Positions 57,201 through 64,000 of a stretch of 64,000 bases of DNA are shown here, one piece after another (within the stretch, counting starts at the first letter, position 1; the number at the start of each line of letters is the position of its first letter). Both the position numbers and the translations under genes were made by a program. The DNA comes from an uncultured Serinicoccus sp. GTDB lineage: Bacteria > Actinomycetota > Actinomycetes > Actinomycetales > Dermatophilaceae. Location of the stretch: NCBI RefSeq assembly GCF_947487915.1, contig NZ_CANKYH010000005.1:248001-312000 (forward strand). Direction: 5' to 3'. The notes below the pieces were generated by a model. The model was not told the DNA's origin, made no database searches, and was given only the letters and a program-made list of their open reading frames with translations.

Positions 57201-58465
57201 GCTGCCCGGCGCACCCCGGTGGGGGCGGCCAGGGCGCGGGCGCCGAGGGGGCCCGGCGGGCGCGCCGCCCCGAGGAGCCGGCGATCCCGCGGGTCGAGCG
57301 CGTCGACGCCGACGGCCGGGCGGGCGTGAGCACGGTGTGGCGGCTGCGCGGGCTGGAGCCCGCGCGCCAGCTGCTGCGGGCGCGGCACGCGACGACGCAG
57401 GCCGGCTTCACCGCCGAGGCCATCCCCCAGGGGCGCCTCGAGCACCACCCGATCCTCGTCTCGGACGGCCCGGTGCACGACGACCAGCGACGCAAGGTGG
57501 CGCGGTTCCTCGCCCCGGCCGTCGTGACCGAGCGCTACGGCGACCTCATGGCGCAGGTGGCCGACCGCACGGTCGCGCAGGCTCTGGAGAGCGGCCGGTG
57601 CCGGCTCGACGAGGCCGCCCTGCACTACACCGTCGAGGTCACCGCCGAGCTGGTCGGGCTGACCGAGTCCGACGTGCCCGGGCTGTCCCGGCGGCTGGTG
57701 TCCTTCTTCAACCAGCCGCCCTTCGACATCGCGCGCGACGACCTGGGCCGCAGCCGTAAGGACTGGGCGCGGGCGGCCCGCAACGGGCTGTGGCCGGTCG
57801 CCCGGCTGTGGTGGCACGACGTCCGTCCGGCCATCCGGGCGCGGCGTCGGCGGCGCCGCACCGACATCGTCAGCCACCTGCTCGACGAGGGCTACAGCCG
57901 CACGAGCATCCTCGTCGAGTGCGTCACCTACGGCACCGCCGGCATGGTGACGACGCGCGAGTTCATCGTCATGGCCGCCTGGCACCTGCTCGGGGACGAC
58001 GCCCTGCGTGGGCGCTACCTGGCGGCGGAGCAGCCCGAGCGGCTGGCGATCCTGGAGGAGATCATCCGGCTCGAGCCGGTCGTCGGCCACCTCTACCGCC
58101 GGGTCCGCCGGCCCGTGGAGATCACCGACGGCGAGCAGAGCTGGACGATCCCGCCGGGCGACCTCGTGGACGTGTGCGTGCGGGCCACCAACACCGACCC
58201 CGACGCGGTCGGCGCCGACCCCCAGCAGCTGTGCCCCGGCCGGGGCATGCCGCGGGGTACCGCCGGCTACGGCCTCGCCTTCGGTGACGGCGAGCACAAG
58301 TGCCCGGGGCAACCCCTGGCGCTGCTGGAGTCCGACGCGCTCCTCGTGCGCCTGCTCGTCCACCATCCGCGCCTGGTGGCCGAGCCGGAGCTGGGCTGGG
58401 ACCACCTCATCGAGGGCTACTGGCTGCGGGGCTTCGAGCTGGCGCTCGACTCCGGGAGCACGTGA
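57197..58465 (+). CDS. Cytochrome P450
   Basis: A 422-residue soluble P450. The I-helix motif is YGTAGMVTTREF, the ExxR is in EEIIRLEP, and the heme loop reads FGDGEHKCPGQ with the ligand Cys. The first 25 residues are Gly/Arg-rich and disordered. The ATG overlaps the CrtU stop (ATGA). Its place behind CrtU suggests a carotenoid hydroxylase, as aromatic carotenoids can be 3-hydroxylated, but no motif proves it. It needs ferredoxin and reductase, not seen here. Its last 49 bases overlap the convergent membrane-protein gene. Confidence 0.85.
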   Translation: MSCPAHPGGGGQGAGAEGARRARRPEEPAIPRVERVDADGRAGVSTVWRLRGLEPARQLLRARHATTQAGFTAEAIPQGRLEHHPILVSDGPVHDDQRRKVARFLAPAVVTERYGDLMAQVADRTVAQALESGRCRLDEAALHYTVEVTAELVGLTESDVPGLSRRLVSFFNQPPFDIARDDLGRSRKDWARAARNGLWPVARLWWHDVRPAIRARRRRRRTDIVSHLLDEGYSRTSILVECVTYGTAGMVTTREFIVMAAWHLLGDDALRGRYLAAEQPERLAILEEIIRLEPVVGHLYRRVRRPVEITDGEQSWTIPPGDLVDVCVRATNTDPDAVGADPQQLCPGRGMPRGTAGYGLAFGDGEHKCPGQPLALLESDALLVRLLVHHPRLVAEPELGWDHLIEGYWLRGFELALDSGST

Positions 58466-58830
58466 CGGTAGGTCCACGACGTCAAGGCCGTGGCCACCAT
58501 CGCGATGAGCACGCCCAGGAAGACGTGCGGCGCCACGACGCCGGAGGACCCCAGCCCGGTCTGGACCGCGACCATCGCCGCGAGCAGGACCGCCAGGGTC
58601 ACGTTGACCGGCCCGGCCGAGGCACGCAGGACGAGATAGACCAGCGCGCAGGCCACCGTCAACGTGACGGTGACCCAGGCCCCCACCTCGTGGAAGGCCC
58701 GGTAGCCGGGCTCACCACCGATGAAGGCCGCCGCCCACCCGGCCTGCGCCACCACCGCGCTCAGCACGAGCGTCGCCGCCGAGCGCAGGACGATGAGGTG
58801 CGGGTGCGGCATCGCGGGGAGTGACGGCAT
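58417..58830 (-). CDS. Four-helix membrane protein next to crtB
   Basis: A 137-residue protein with four predicted helices (AATLVLSAVVAQAGWAAAFI, VTVTLTVACALVYLVL, VNVTLAVLLAAMVAVQTG and FLGVLIAMVATALTSW). Two His lie at helix ends, in AFHEVGAW and VAPHVFLG; this recalls half of a heme A synthase-like fold, but heme binding is only a guess. The ATG at 58830 lies 5 bases after the crtB stop (GAGGT between), so the two genes form an operon. It overlaps the P450 3' end by 49 bases. I do not recognise a named family. Confidence 0.7.
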   Translation of the reverse strand: MPSLPAMPHPHLIVLRSAATLVLSAVVAQAGWAAAFIGGEPGYRAFHEVGAWVTVTLTVACALVYLVLRASAGPVNVTLAVLLAAMVAVQTGLGSSGVVAPHVFLGVLIAMVATALTSWTYRHVLPESSASSKPRSQ

Positions 58831-58835
58831 ACCTC

Positions 58836-59759
58836 TCACCGCGCGTCCACAGGTCCCGGGAGCCGCCGCAGCGGCCCCCGGACCAGCACGTCGCCGAGGA
58901 TGGCGACCTTCACCCGGCGCGGCACCCGACGGCGCTCGGTGAAGACGTCGTAGTCGGCGGCCTCGATCCGGTCGAGGATGAGGGCGTACATCCTCAGGGC
59001 CGTGGCCACGCACCGGGCGCTGCGCGGCGGCAGCATCGCCACGCCCTGCGAGGCGTGGGCGTAGAGACCGCGGTTGCGCTCGATCTGCTCGGCCATCATC
59101 GCGCGCCACTGCGGCGTCACCCGGCGCTCGTGCGGGTCGGCGCCGTGCCGGGCGAGGTCGTCCTGCGGGAGGTAGACGCGCCCCCGGTCGAGGTCCTCGC
59201 CGACGTCGCGCAGGAAGTTGGTGAGCTGGAAGGCCAGCCCGAGGGAGCGGGCCGGGCCCTGGGCGGCCGGGTCGCGCGGCTCGAGCACCGGCAGCATCAT
59301 CTCGCCGATGACGGCGGCCGAGCCCTCCATGTAGCCGTCGCGCAGCTCCTCCCAGCTGGCCCAGGTCTCCCGGGTGAGGTCCAGCTCCATGGCGCGGAAG
59401 AAGCGGTCGAAGCACTCGGGGTCGGTGCCGCGGCGGCGCAGGCTGTCGGCGACCGCCGCCATGACCGGGTCGGAGGAGCCGCCCTGCGCCAGCGCGTCGG
59501 TGAAGAGCCGCTCGAAGCCGCGCAGCCGCACGCCGGGGTCGGGGTCGGCGGGCACGGGCACGTCCACCGTCTCGGGCTCGTCCACGATGTCGTCGGCCAG
59601 GCGGCAGAGCGCGTAGACGGCGTAGACGTCGCGACGTTGCTCCGGCGCCAGCAGCCGGGCGCCCCAGTAGTAGGTGGTCCCGTGCCGCTTGGTCAGCTCC
59701 CGGCACCGTTCATACCCGAGCTCCAGGTGGGGGTCGGCCGCCGTCGCTCCGGAATGCAT
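58836..59759 (-). CDS. crtB: Phytoene synthase
   Basis: A 307-residue squalene/phytoene synthase that joins two geranylgeranyl diphosphates to phytoene. The Asp-rich motifs are in LCRLADDIVDEP (first) and NFLRDVGEDLDRGRVYLPQ (second). YYWGARLLAPEQRRDVYAVY at the N-terminus is typical. The ATG at 59759 is preceded by TAGGCT with a 6-base gap, so it is probably leaderless. It is divergent from crtY and heads an operon with the small membrane protein. crtE is not in the window. Confidence 0.93.
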   Translation of the reverse strand: MHSGATAADPHLELGYERCRELTKRHGTTYYWGARLLAPEQRRDVYAVYALCRLADDIVDEPETVDVPVPADPDPGVRLRGFERLFTDALAQGGSSDPVMAAVADSLRRRGTDPECFDRFFRAMELDLTRETWASWEELRDGYMEGSAAVIGEMMLPVLEPRDPAAQGPARSLGLAFQLTNFLRDVGEDLDRGRVYLPQDDLARHGADPHERRVTPQWRAMMAEQIERNRGLYAHASQGVAMLPPRSARCVATALRMYALILDRIEAADYDVFTERRRVPRRVKVAILGDVLVRGPLRRLPGPVDAR

Positions 59760-59765
59760 GGCGTC

Positions 59766-59784
59766 AGCCTAGTGCGGCTAGGGT
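59766..59784. promoter_or_regulatory. Divergent crtB/crtY promoter boxes
   Basis: TAGGCT on the minus strand (59771-59766) serves crtB; TAGGGT on the plus strand (59779-59784) probably serves crtY, which has a ribosome site GGAGGTGAG from 59792. The two boxes are only 7 bases apart, so RNA polymerase may choose between them. Confidence 0.5.
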
Positions 59785-59806
59785 TTGCGCCGGAGGTGAG
59801 ACGCGC

Positions 59807-60922
59807 GTGAAGGACGTGGCGATCGTCGGGCTCGGCCCGGCCGGACGGGCCCTGGCGTCGGCCTGCGCGGCCCGGGGCCTGTCCGTGCTCGCGGTCGACC
59901 CGCGACCGGGAGCTGCCTGGACCCCGACCTACGGCGCGTGGACCGAGGAGCTGGTCGGTCTGCCACCCGGGGTCGTGCGGCAGCGGATCGAGGTGCCCGA
60001 GCTGTGGGCACGGGGCCGCCACCGGCTGCCCCGGGCGTATGCCGTGCTCGACAACGCGGCGCTGCAGGCCGCCCTGCCGCTGGACGCGGTGGAGCTGCGC
60101 GAGGCCCGGCTGGACGACGCGGGGGTGAGCGCGCTGTCCGCCGAGGCGAGAGTCGTGGTGGACGCGCGGGGGGCCCGTCCGGACGGACGCCGGTCGCAGG
60201 ATCCAGCGCCGGCGCAGACCGCCTCCGGCATCGTCGTCACCCCCGAGGACGCGGCGCCGGCGTTGGCCGGGGCGGAGGGGATCCTCATGGACTGGAGCAC
60301 CGACTGGTCGGAAGACCCCGACTCCCCTCGGGGCGTGCCGAGCTTCCTCTACGCCCTCCCGCTGGACGAGGACCGGGTGCTGCTGGAGGAGACGTGCCTC
60401 GCCGCCTCTCCCGCGATGCCGGTGCCCGAGCTGCGCGAGCGCCTGCACCGGCGGCTGCTGCGGCGTGGGGTGCGGGCGGCAGCGGTCGAGGACCCGCTCG
60501 CTCGGGAGACGGTCTGGATCCCCATGCGGGGGCGGGACGAGCCTGCGCCCTCGGGGACCCTCGCCGTCGGCACGGCAGGCCGAGGCGGCCACCTGGTCAC
60601 GGGCTACTCGGTGGCGCACTCGCTGCGCTCGGCGCGGTCGCTCGCCGACCGCCTCGCGACAGGTGGGGCACCCTCGGTCGCTGACCCAGGACGACCCGGG
60701 GACCTGCTGAGGGAGGCTGGGCTGCGGGCGCTGCTGCGGCTCGACACCGCCGGGACGGTCGCGCTCTTCGAGGCGTTCGGCACCCTGCCGGCGCACCGCC
60801 AGCGCGTGGTGATGGCGCGGGAGGCCGGGGGCCTGGCACTGGGAGCGGCGATGTGGGGGATGTTCGCCGCCATGCCCGCCGCCGGTCGGACCGCGCTGGT
60901 GCGGGCCACCCTGGGGCCCTGA
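59807..60922 (+). CDS. crtY: Lycopene beta-cyclase, CrtY type
   Basis: A 371-residue flavoprotein cyclase starting at a GTG with GGAGGTGAG upstream. The dinucleotide motif is VAIVGLGPAGRALASACAAR; family motifs follow in MDWSTDW, SFLYALPLDEDRVLLEETCL and VGTAGRGGHLVTGYSVAHSL. It closes the ends of lycopene to beta-rings, giving the substrate for the CrtU-like enzyme. It is on the strand opposite to crtB and alone. The following sequence changes character, so this is the last gene before the metal module. Confidence 0.85.
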   Translation: MKDVAIVGLGPAGRALASACAARGLSVLAVDPRPGAAWTPTYGAWTEELVGLPPGVVRQRIEVPELWARGRHRLPRAYAVLDNAALQAALPLDAVELREARLDDAGVSALSAEARVVVDARGARPDGRRSQDPAPAQTASGIVVTPEDAAPALAGAEGILMDWSTDWSEDPDSPRGVPSFLYALPLDEDRVLLEETCLAASPAMPVPELRERLHRRLLRRGVRAAAVEDPLARETVWIPMRGRDEPAPSGTLAVGTAGRGGHLVTGYSVAHSLRSARSLADRLATGGAPSVADPGRPGDLLREAGLRALLRLDTAGTVALFEAFGTLPAHRQRVVMAREAGGLALGAAMWGMFAAMPAAGRTALVRATLGP

Positions 60923-61275
60923 GTGAACTCGCCCGGGCGAGGGGGCAGAGCCGCTCACCTCGGGTCTCGGCCCGAAAGTCCGTCCTGTGACGGTTTCCGA
61001 GCCATGCCCCTTTCGAGTCGGGGTTTTGAGCCCGACCACCACCTACGGCGAAGGGCCAGAGGCGTGGCCGCGAGCGCGGCTCGAAAACGGTCGTCATTGA
61101 GCCAGCCCATTGGCTGTAGGTGACAGATCGGGGCTTGCAGCGAGCCTCGTCCAGCCCGCATCACTTGCAGGTAGTCGGTGCCGGCCGAGGCATCGGTGAT
61201 GTTTTCGATGAGGCCGAGGGCCACGACTCGGTCTACGGGCCCGATGACGCACGTCGCCTGTTGGTGGCTGGCGTA
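60923..61275. other. Gene-poor boundary of the metal-resistance module
   Basis: No convincing gene is seen in this 350-base stretch. The composition drops towards lower GC. On the minus strand an open frame ends at 60955 with a natural-looking part (QATCVIGPVDRVVALGLIEN and SLQAPICHLQPMGWLNDDRF) but no start or known family; it may be a fragment of an element that brought in the neighbouring genes. No integrase or transposase is recognisable. Confidence 0.4.
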
Positions 61276-61292
61276 ATACCCCATAGGGGTAT
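61276..61292. promoter_or_regulatory. CsoR-type operator ATACCCC-ATA-GGGGTAT
   Basis: A perfect 7-bp inverted repeat with a 3-base spacer, the form bound by Cu(I)-sensing CsoR-family repressors. It lies 35 bases before the copZ remnant, and TATGGT (61294-61299) follows directly, so binding would block the promoter of the copper module. Confidence 0.75.
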
Positions 61293-61327
61293 ATGGTATG
61301 GTGGTCCATACGGAGAGAAGAGGAGCT

Positions 61328-61540
61328 GTGACGTCTAGGAGCGGTTCCAGGTGACCGGGGATGAGCTGCGGGCACTGCGAGACCGCGATCCGCGGCGAGG
61401 TCTCCGAGATTCCCGGCGTGACCGGCATCGACGTAAGTGCGGCAACGGGTCGCCTCACCGTCGCTGCCGAGCAGCCGGTGGAAGACGCTGCGGTGATCGC
61501 GGCGGTCGATGAGGCCGGCTACGCAGCCGTGAGGAATTGA
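61328..61540 (+). pseudogene. copZ: CopZ-like HMA metallochaperone, frameshifted
   Basis: The region encodes a heavy-metal-associated domain. FQVTG (first strand) is in one frame from 61344, and MSCGHCETAIRG onward, with the Cys-x-x-Cys copper site, is in another from 61361; an extra G in GGGG (61357-61360) separates them. An in-frame TAG also precedes the first part. From the ATG at 61361 a 59-residue product (to 61540) could still be made, with AGGTGA upstream as a ribosome site; it would lack the first beta-strand. A full CopZ has about 68 residues. It may be a true mutation or a sequencing error. Confidence 0.65.
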
Positions 61541-61682
61541 GATGAAGGCACCTGCACGATGCGGACCTTCAAAGCCCGCGCTGACGACACCAGCGCTCCG
61601 GCACCAGCCGGACCGGCACCGGCCCGCGAGCCGGTGAACGTCTGACCTATCCGTCATCGACACATCCCGAAAGGAAACACAG
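61541..61682 (+). other. Spacer between copZ and the YHS gene
   Basis: No convincing gene. Two tiny frames start here: ATG 61542 (31 codons, Pro/Arg-rich) and ATG 61559 (28 codons, Ala/Pro-rich), neither with recognisable similarity. A good ribosome site AAAGGAAAC for the next gene ends the stretch. Confidence 0.4.
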
Positions 61683-61952
61683 ATGACTGCACACGAGAAC
61701 CTGAACCTGACCGACACCTCCTCCAGCGGTGGGAGCTGCTGCGGCCATACGCCGAGCGCCGAAGCGGTCGCGCAGACCCCCGCCGAGGAGATGACCGAAT
61801 GCCGGGTGATGGCCGGCACCCCCGTCGTCAAGGCGCAGGCGGAGGAAGCTGGCCTCTACCGCGACTACCAGGGCCAGCGGTACTGGTTCTGCTGCGCCGC
61901 CTGCGGCCCCCTGTTCGACGCCGATCCCGACCGCTACGCGAACGCCGCCTGA
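61683..61952 (+). CDS. YHS-domain metal-binding protein
   Basis: An 89-residue protein with AAAGGAA before the ATG. It begins with a Ser/Cys-rich part (SSSGGSCCGHTPS) and ends with a YHS-like domain: CRVMAGTPVVKAQAEEAGL, then YWFCCAACGPLFDADPDRY. Such domains bind copper or other soft metals and are found in CopA/CopB operons, either free or fused. Six or seven Cys could bind metal. It lies between the CopZ remnant and a CopB-type ATPase, so it probably delivers or buffers copper or silver in the cytoplasm. Confidence 0.8.
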   Translation: MTAHENLNLTDTSSSGGSCCGHTPSAEAVAQTPAEEMTECRVMAGTPVVKAQAEEAGLYRDYQGQRYWFCCAACGPLFDADPDRYANAA

Positions 61953-61963
61953 CGGCACCTGGT

Positions 61964-62002
61964 TCCGCGCTCCCCTTGCGCGCACTCGCACGGGAGCGCG
62001 GA
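61964..62002 (+). terminator. 11-bp hairpin between the YHS gene and copB
   Basis: TCCGCGCTCCC (61964-61974) and GGGAGCGCGGA (61992-62002) are exact complements with a 17-base loop. It lies 11 bases after the YHS stop and 56 bases before the ATPase start, and may reduce read-through or protect the mRNA end. Confidence 0.5.
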
Positions 62003-62058
62003 GCCGTCACCCGGTCTCAGGCCGGGACCAGAAGCTGATGGACGAAGGAGACGAGATC

Positions 62059-64000
62059 ATGATCAACGAGCCCTCGACACGTTCGGACGCGCACGCCGAG
62101 CACACGCAACATGAAGCACCCGGCACCCACGCCGGTCATCACTCGCGCGCCCACCATCAGGGTCATGACAAGGCTCCCAGTCGCCACGACGGCCATGACG
62201 CCCACGCGAACGACGAGGGACACAGCGGCCACGATTACGGGCATGCCGGTCACGGCGATCACGTCCGACAGTTCCGCCGCTTGTTCTGGATCATGCTCGT
62301 GCTCGCCGTCCCGGTCGTGGGCTTCAATGACATGTTCGCTCACCTCATCGGCTACAACCTGCCCGAAGCCGCGTGGGTCTGGTGGGTCTCGCCGATCTTG
62401 GGCACGGTCATCTACTTCTGGGGTGGGTGGCCCTTCCTTACCGGCGGGCTGAGCGAGATCCGCTCCCGCAAACCGGGGATGATGCTGCTCATCGGCCTGG
62501 CCATCACCGTGGCGTTCCTCGCGTCCTGGGGTGCCAGCCTGCGGATCCTGGACCACGAGCTGAACTTCTGGTGGGAGCTGGCGCTGCTGGTGGTCATCAT
62601 GCTGCTGGGCCACTGGATCGAGATGCGCTCCCTCGCGCAGACCACCTCCGCGTTGGACTCCCTGGCCGCGCTGCTGCCCGACGAAGCCGAGAAGGTCGAC
62701 GGCGACGACGTCATCAAGGTCGCTCCTGCTGATCTGGCCGTCGGCGATGTGGTCATCGTCCGTCCCGGTTCCTCGGTACCCGCCGATGGAAAGATCGTCG
62801 ACGGGTCGGCCTCCATGGACGAGTCGATGGTCACCGGGGAGTCGAAGACGGTGCGCCGTGAGACCGGCGATCAGGTGGTCGCCGGCACCGTGGCCACCGA
62901 CTCCGGCCTACGCGTCGAGGTCACCGCCTCCGGCGACGACACCGCCCTCGCCGGCATTCAAAAGCTCGTCTCCGACGCCCAGGCGTCCTCCTCCCGCGCG
63001 CAGCGGATCGCCGACACCGCAGCCGCCTGGTTGTTCTGGTTCGCCCTCGGTGCTGCACTGATAACTGCCCTGGTGTGGTCGCTGATCGGGCGGCCGGACG
63101 ACGCCGTGGTTCGCACGATCACCGTGCTGGTCATCGCCTGCCCGCACGCCCTGGGCCTGGCGATCCCGCTGGTGGTGTCCATCGCGACCGAGCGCGCCGC
63201 CCGCGGCGGAGTGCTCATCAAAGACCGTCTCGCGCTGGAGTCCATGCGCACCGTGGACACCGCGCTGTTCGACAAGACCGGCACCCTCACCAAGGGCGAG
63301 CCGACGGTGACCGCCATCGATCCCGCCGACACCCGGACCGAGGAGGAGGTGCTGGCGCTGGCCGCCGCCGCGGAGGCCGACAGCGAGCACCCGCTCGCCC
63401 GGGCCATCGTCAGCGCCGCCCGCACCCGGAAACTCGACGTGCCCGCGGCCTCGGACTTCTCCTCCTCCCCGGCGGTCGGCGTTAAGGCCACCGTCGATGG
63501 AACCGTCATCGAGGTCGGCGGACCGTACCTACTCGACCAGCACCACGCGGACGAGCTCCCCGCCGCCGACGCCTGGCGCGGGGAAGGCGCGATCATCCTG
63601 CACGTGCTCGCCGACGGTGAGGTCATCGGGGCGCTCCGGCTGGCCGACGAGATCCGGCTCGAGTCCCGCGAAGCCGTCGACGCACTCCACGCGGCCGGGG
63701 TGCAGGTCGTGATGATCACCGGCGACGCCCAAGCCGTCGCCGACACAGTCGCGAAGGATCTCGGCATCGACCGGGTCTTCGCTGGTGTGCGTCCGCAGGA
63801 CAAGGCCGCCAAGGTCGCCGAGCTCCAGAACGAGGGCAGCAAGGTCGCCATGGTCGGCGACGGCGTGAACGATGCACCCGCGCTCGCTCAGGCCGATGTC
63901 GGCATCGCCATCGGCGCGGGCACCGACGTGGCGATCGGCTCGGCCGGCGTCATCCTCGCCTCCTCTGACCCGCGCTCGGTGCTGTCCGTCATCGAGCTCT
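62059..64000 (+). CDS. copB: CopB-type Cu/Ag-exporting P1B ATPase, 3' end beyond window
   Basis: The first 647 codons of a heavy-metal P-type ATPase; it is open to the right edge. The first 80 residues hold about 22 His (HAGHHSRAHHQGHD and so on), a cytoplasmic metal-binding tail. The membrane motif is CPH (IACPHALGLAIP, C361), which marks the P1B-3/CopB group, not the CPC of CopA. MVTGES (actuator), DKTGTLTKGE with the phosphorylated Asp405, the HP motif in DSEHPLARAI and MVGDGVNDAPALA are all intact. ATG 62059 has AAGGAG upstream; an in-frame ATG at 62038 is possible. It pumps Cu or Ag out of the cell. It follows the YHS gene in the CsoR-type module. Confidence 0.93.
   Translation, partial: MINEPSTRSDAHAEHTQHEAPGTHAGHHSRAHHQGHDKAPSRHDGHDAHANDEGHSGHDYGHAGHGDHVRQFRRLFWIMLVLAVPVVGFNDMFAHLIGYNLPEAAWVWWVSPILGTVIYFWGGWPFLTGGLSEIRSRKPGMMLLIGLAITVAFLASWGASLRILDHELNFWWELALLVVIMLLGHWIEMRSLAQTTSALDSLAALLPDEAEKVDGDDVIKVAPADLAVGDVVIVRPGSSVPADGKIVDGSASMDESMVTGESKTVRRETGDQVVAGTVATDSGLRVEVTASGDDTALAGIQKLVSDAQASSSRAQRIADTAAAWLFWFALGAALITALVWSLIGRPDDAVVRTITVLVIACPHALGLAIPLVVSIATERAARGGVLIKDRLALESMRTVDTALFDKTGTLTKGEPTVTAIDPADTRTEEEVLALAAAAEADSEHPLARAIVSAARTRKLDVPAASDFSSSPAVGVKATVDGTVIEVGGPYLLDQHHADELPAADAWRGEGAIILHVLADGEVIGALRLADEIRLESREAVDALHAAGVQVVMITGDAQAVADTVAKDLGIDRVFAGVRPQDKAAKVAELQNEGSKVAMVGDGVNDAPALAQADVGIAIGAGTDVAIGSAGVILASSDPRSVLSVIEL

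Noticed and set aside
60955..61458. Complete minus-strand gene at the module border
   Set aside because: Part of the frame looks natural, but it runs through the CopZ region and the CsoR operator, has no ribosome site and matches no family I know; kept only as a possible fragment.
61542..61643. Two tiny frames between CopZ and the YHS gene
   Set aside because: Fewer than 32 codons, Pro/Ala/Arg-rich, no conserved motif and no good ribosome site.
1..64000. tRNA, rRNA, integrase or transposase genes
   Set aside because: I looked for T-loop-like words, integrase and transposase motifs and found nothing convincing on either strand.

Overview
The window is very GC-rich (about 72% by my rough estimate) actinobacterial chromosome. 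Coding density is high, many consecutive genes overlap by exactly 4 bases (ATGA or GTGA), and several genes start 6-7 bases after a TANNNT -10 box, so they are probably leaderless. CstA, LigB, a Rv2464c-like Nei glycosylase, a cory-CC-star protein with an ArsA ATPase, CW_binding_2 repeats and a CrtT/CrtU/CrtY carotenoid set point to Actinomycetota. I would guess Micrococcales near Ornithinimicrobium, Serinicoccus or Janibacter, but there is no rRNA or marker gene here to fix this.

Layout. 1-2.5 kb: end of an amine/glutamyl catabolic operon (gamma-glutamyl hydrolase, aldehyde dehydrogenase, SDR). 2.6-3.4: Nei/Fpg-type glycosylase with an altered N-terminus. 3.5-6.7: CHRD-like exported protein, class F-type sortase, and CopD fused to a cupredoxin-like domain. 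7.2-8.5: amidase. 8.6-16.2: six-gene glycosyltransferase/WcbI block translated as one overlapping chain. 16.5-17.8: FAD amine-oxidase-like enzyme, then a suspicious poly-G/poly-C stretch. 18.3-25.9: LacI-controlled sugar operon (binding protein, two permeases, GH144-like and GH3 hydrolases), probably for beta-1,2-glucan. 26.0-29.1: sulfatase and acyl-CoA ligase. 29.2-32.8: four-gene operon that looks like a WXG100-type secreted alpha/beta hydrolase with a helical partner and two duplicated lipoproteins. 32.9-34.4: DNA ligase B. 34.5-34.9: candidate structured RNA and a 73-bp tandem repeat. 35.0-37.2: 5-oxoprolinase pxpABC. 37.4-40.3: histidine kinase, response regulator and DUF4097-like protein. 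40.4-43.5: CstA, cory-CC-star protein and ArsA ATPase. 43.8-47.5: large secreted subtilase with cell-wall-binding repeats. 47.7-51.4: heterodimeric ABC exporter. 51.5-54.8: ABC-2 exporter. 54.9-60.9: aromatic-carotenoid cluster (methyltransferase, CrtU, P450, membrane protein, CrtB, CrtY). 60.9-64.0: lower-GC copper/silver module with a CsoR-type operator, a damaged CopZ, a YHS protein and the start of a CopB ATPase. It looks laterally acquired.

The most interesting items are the WXG/DUF1023 operon with duplicated lipoproteins, the RNA-like element and hairpin repeats beside ligB, a strongly over-represented 8-mer (GGCATACC/GGTATGCC) across most of the window, the sortase/CHRD/CopD unit, and the cory-CC-star/ArsA pair. 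All functions are read from sequence motifs only; no searches were run.
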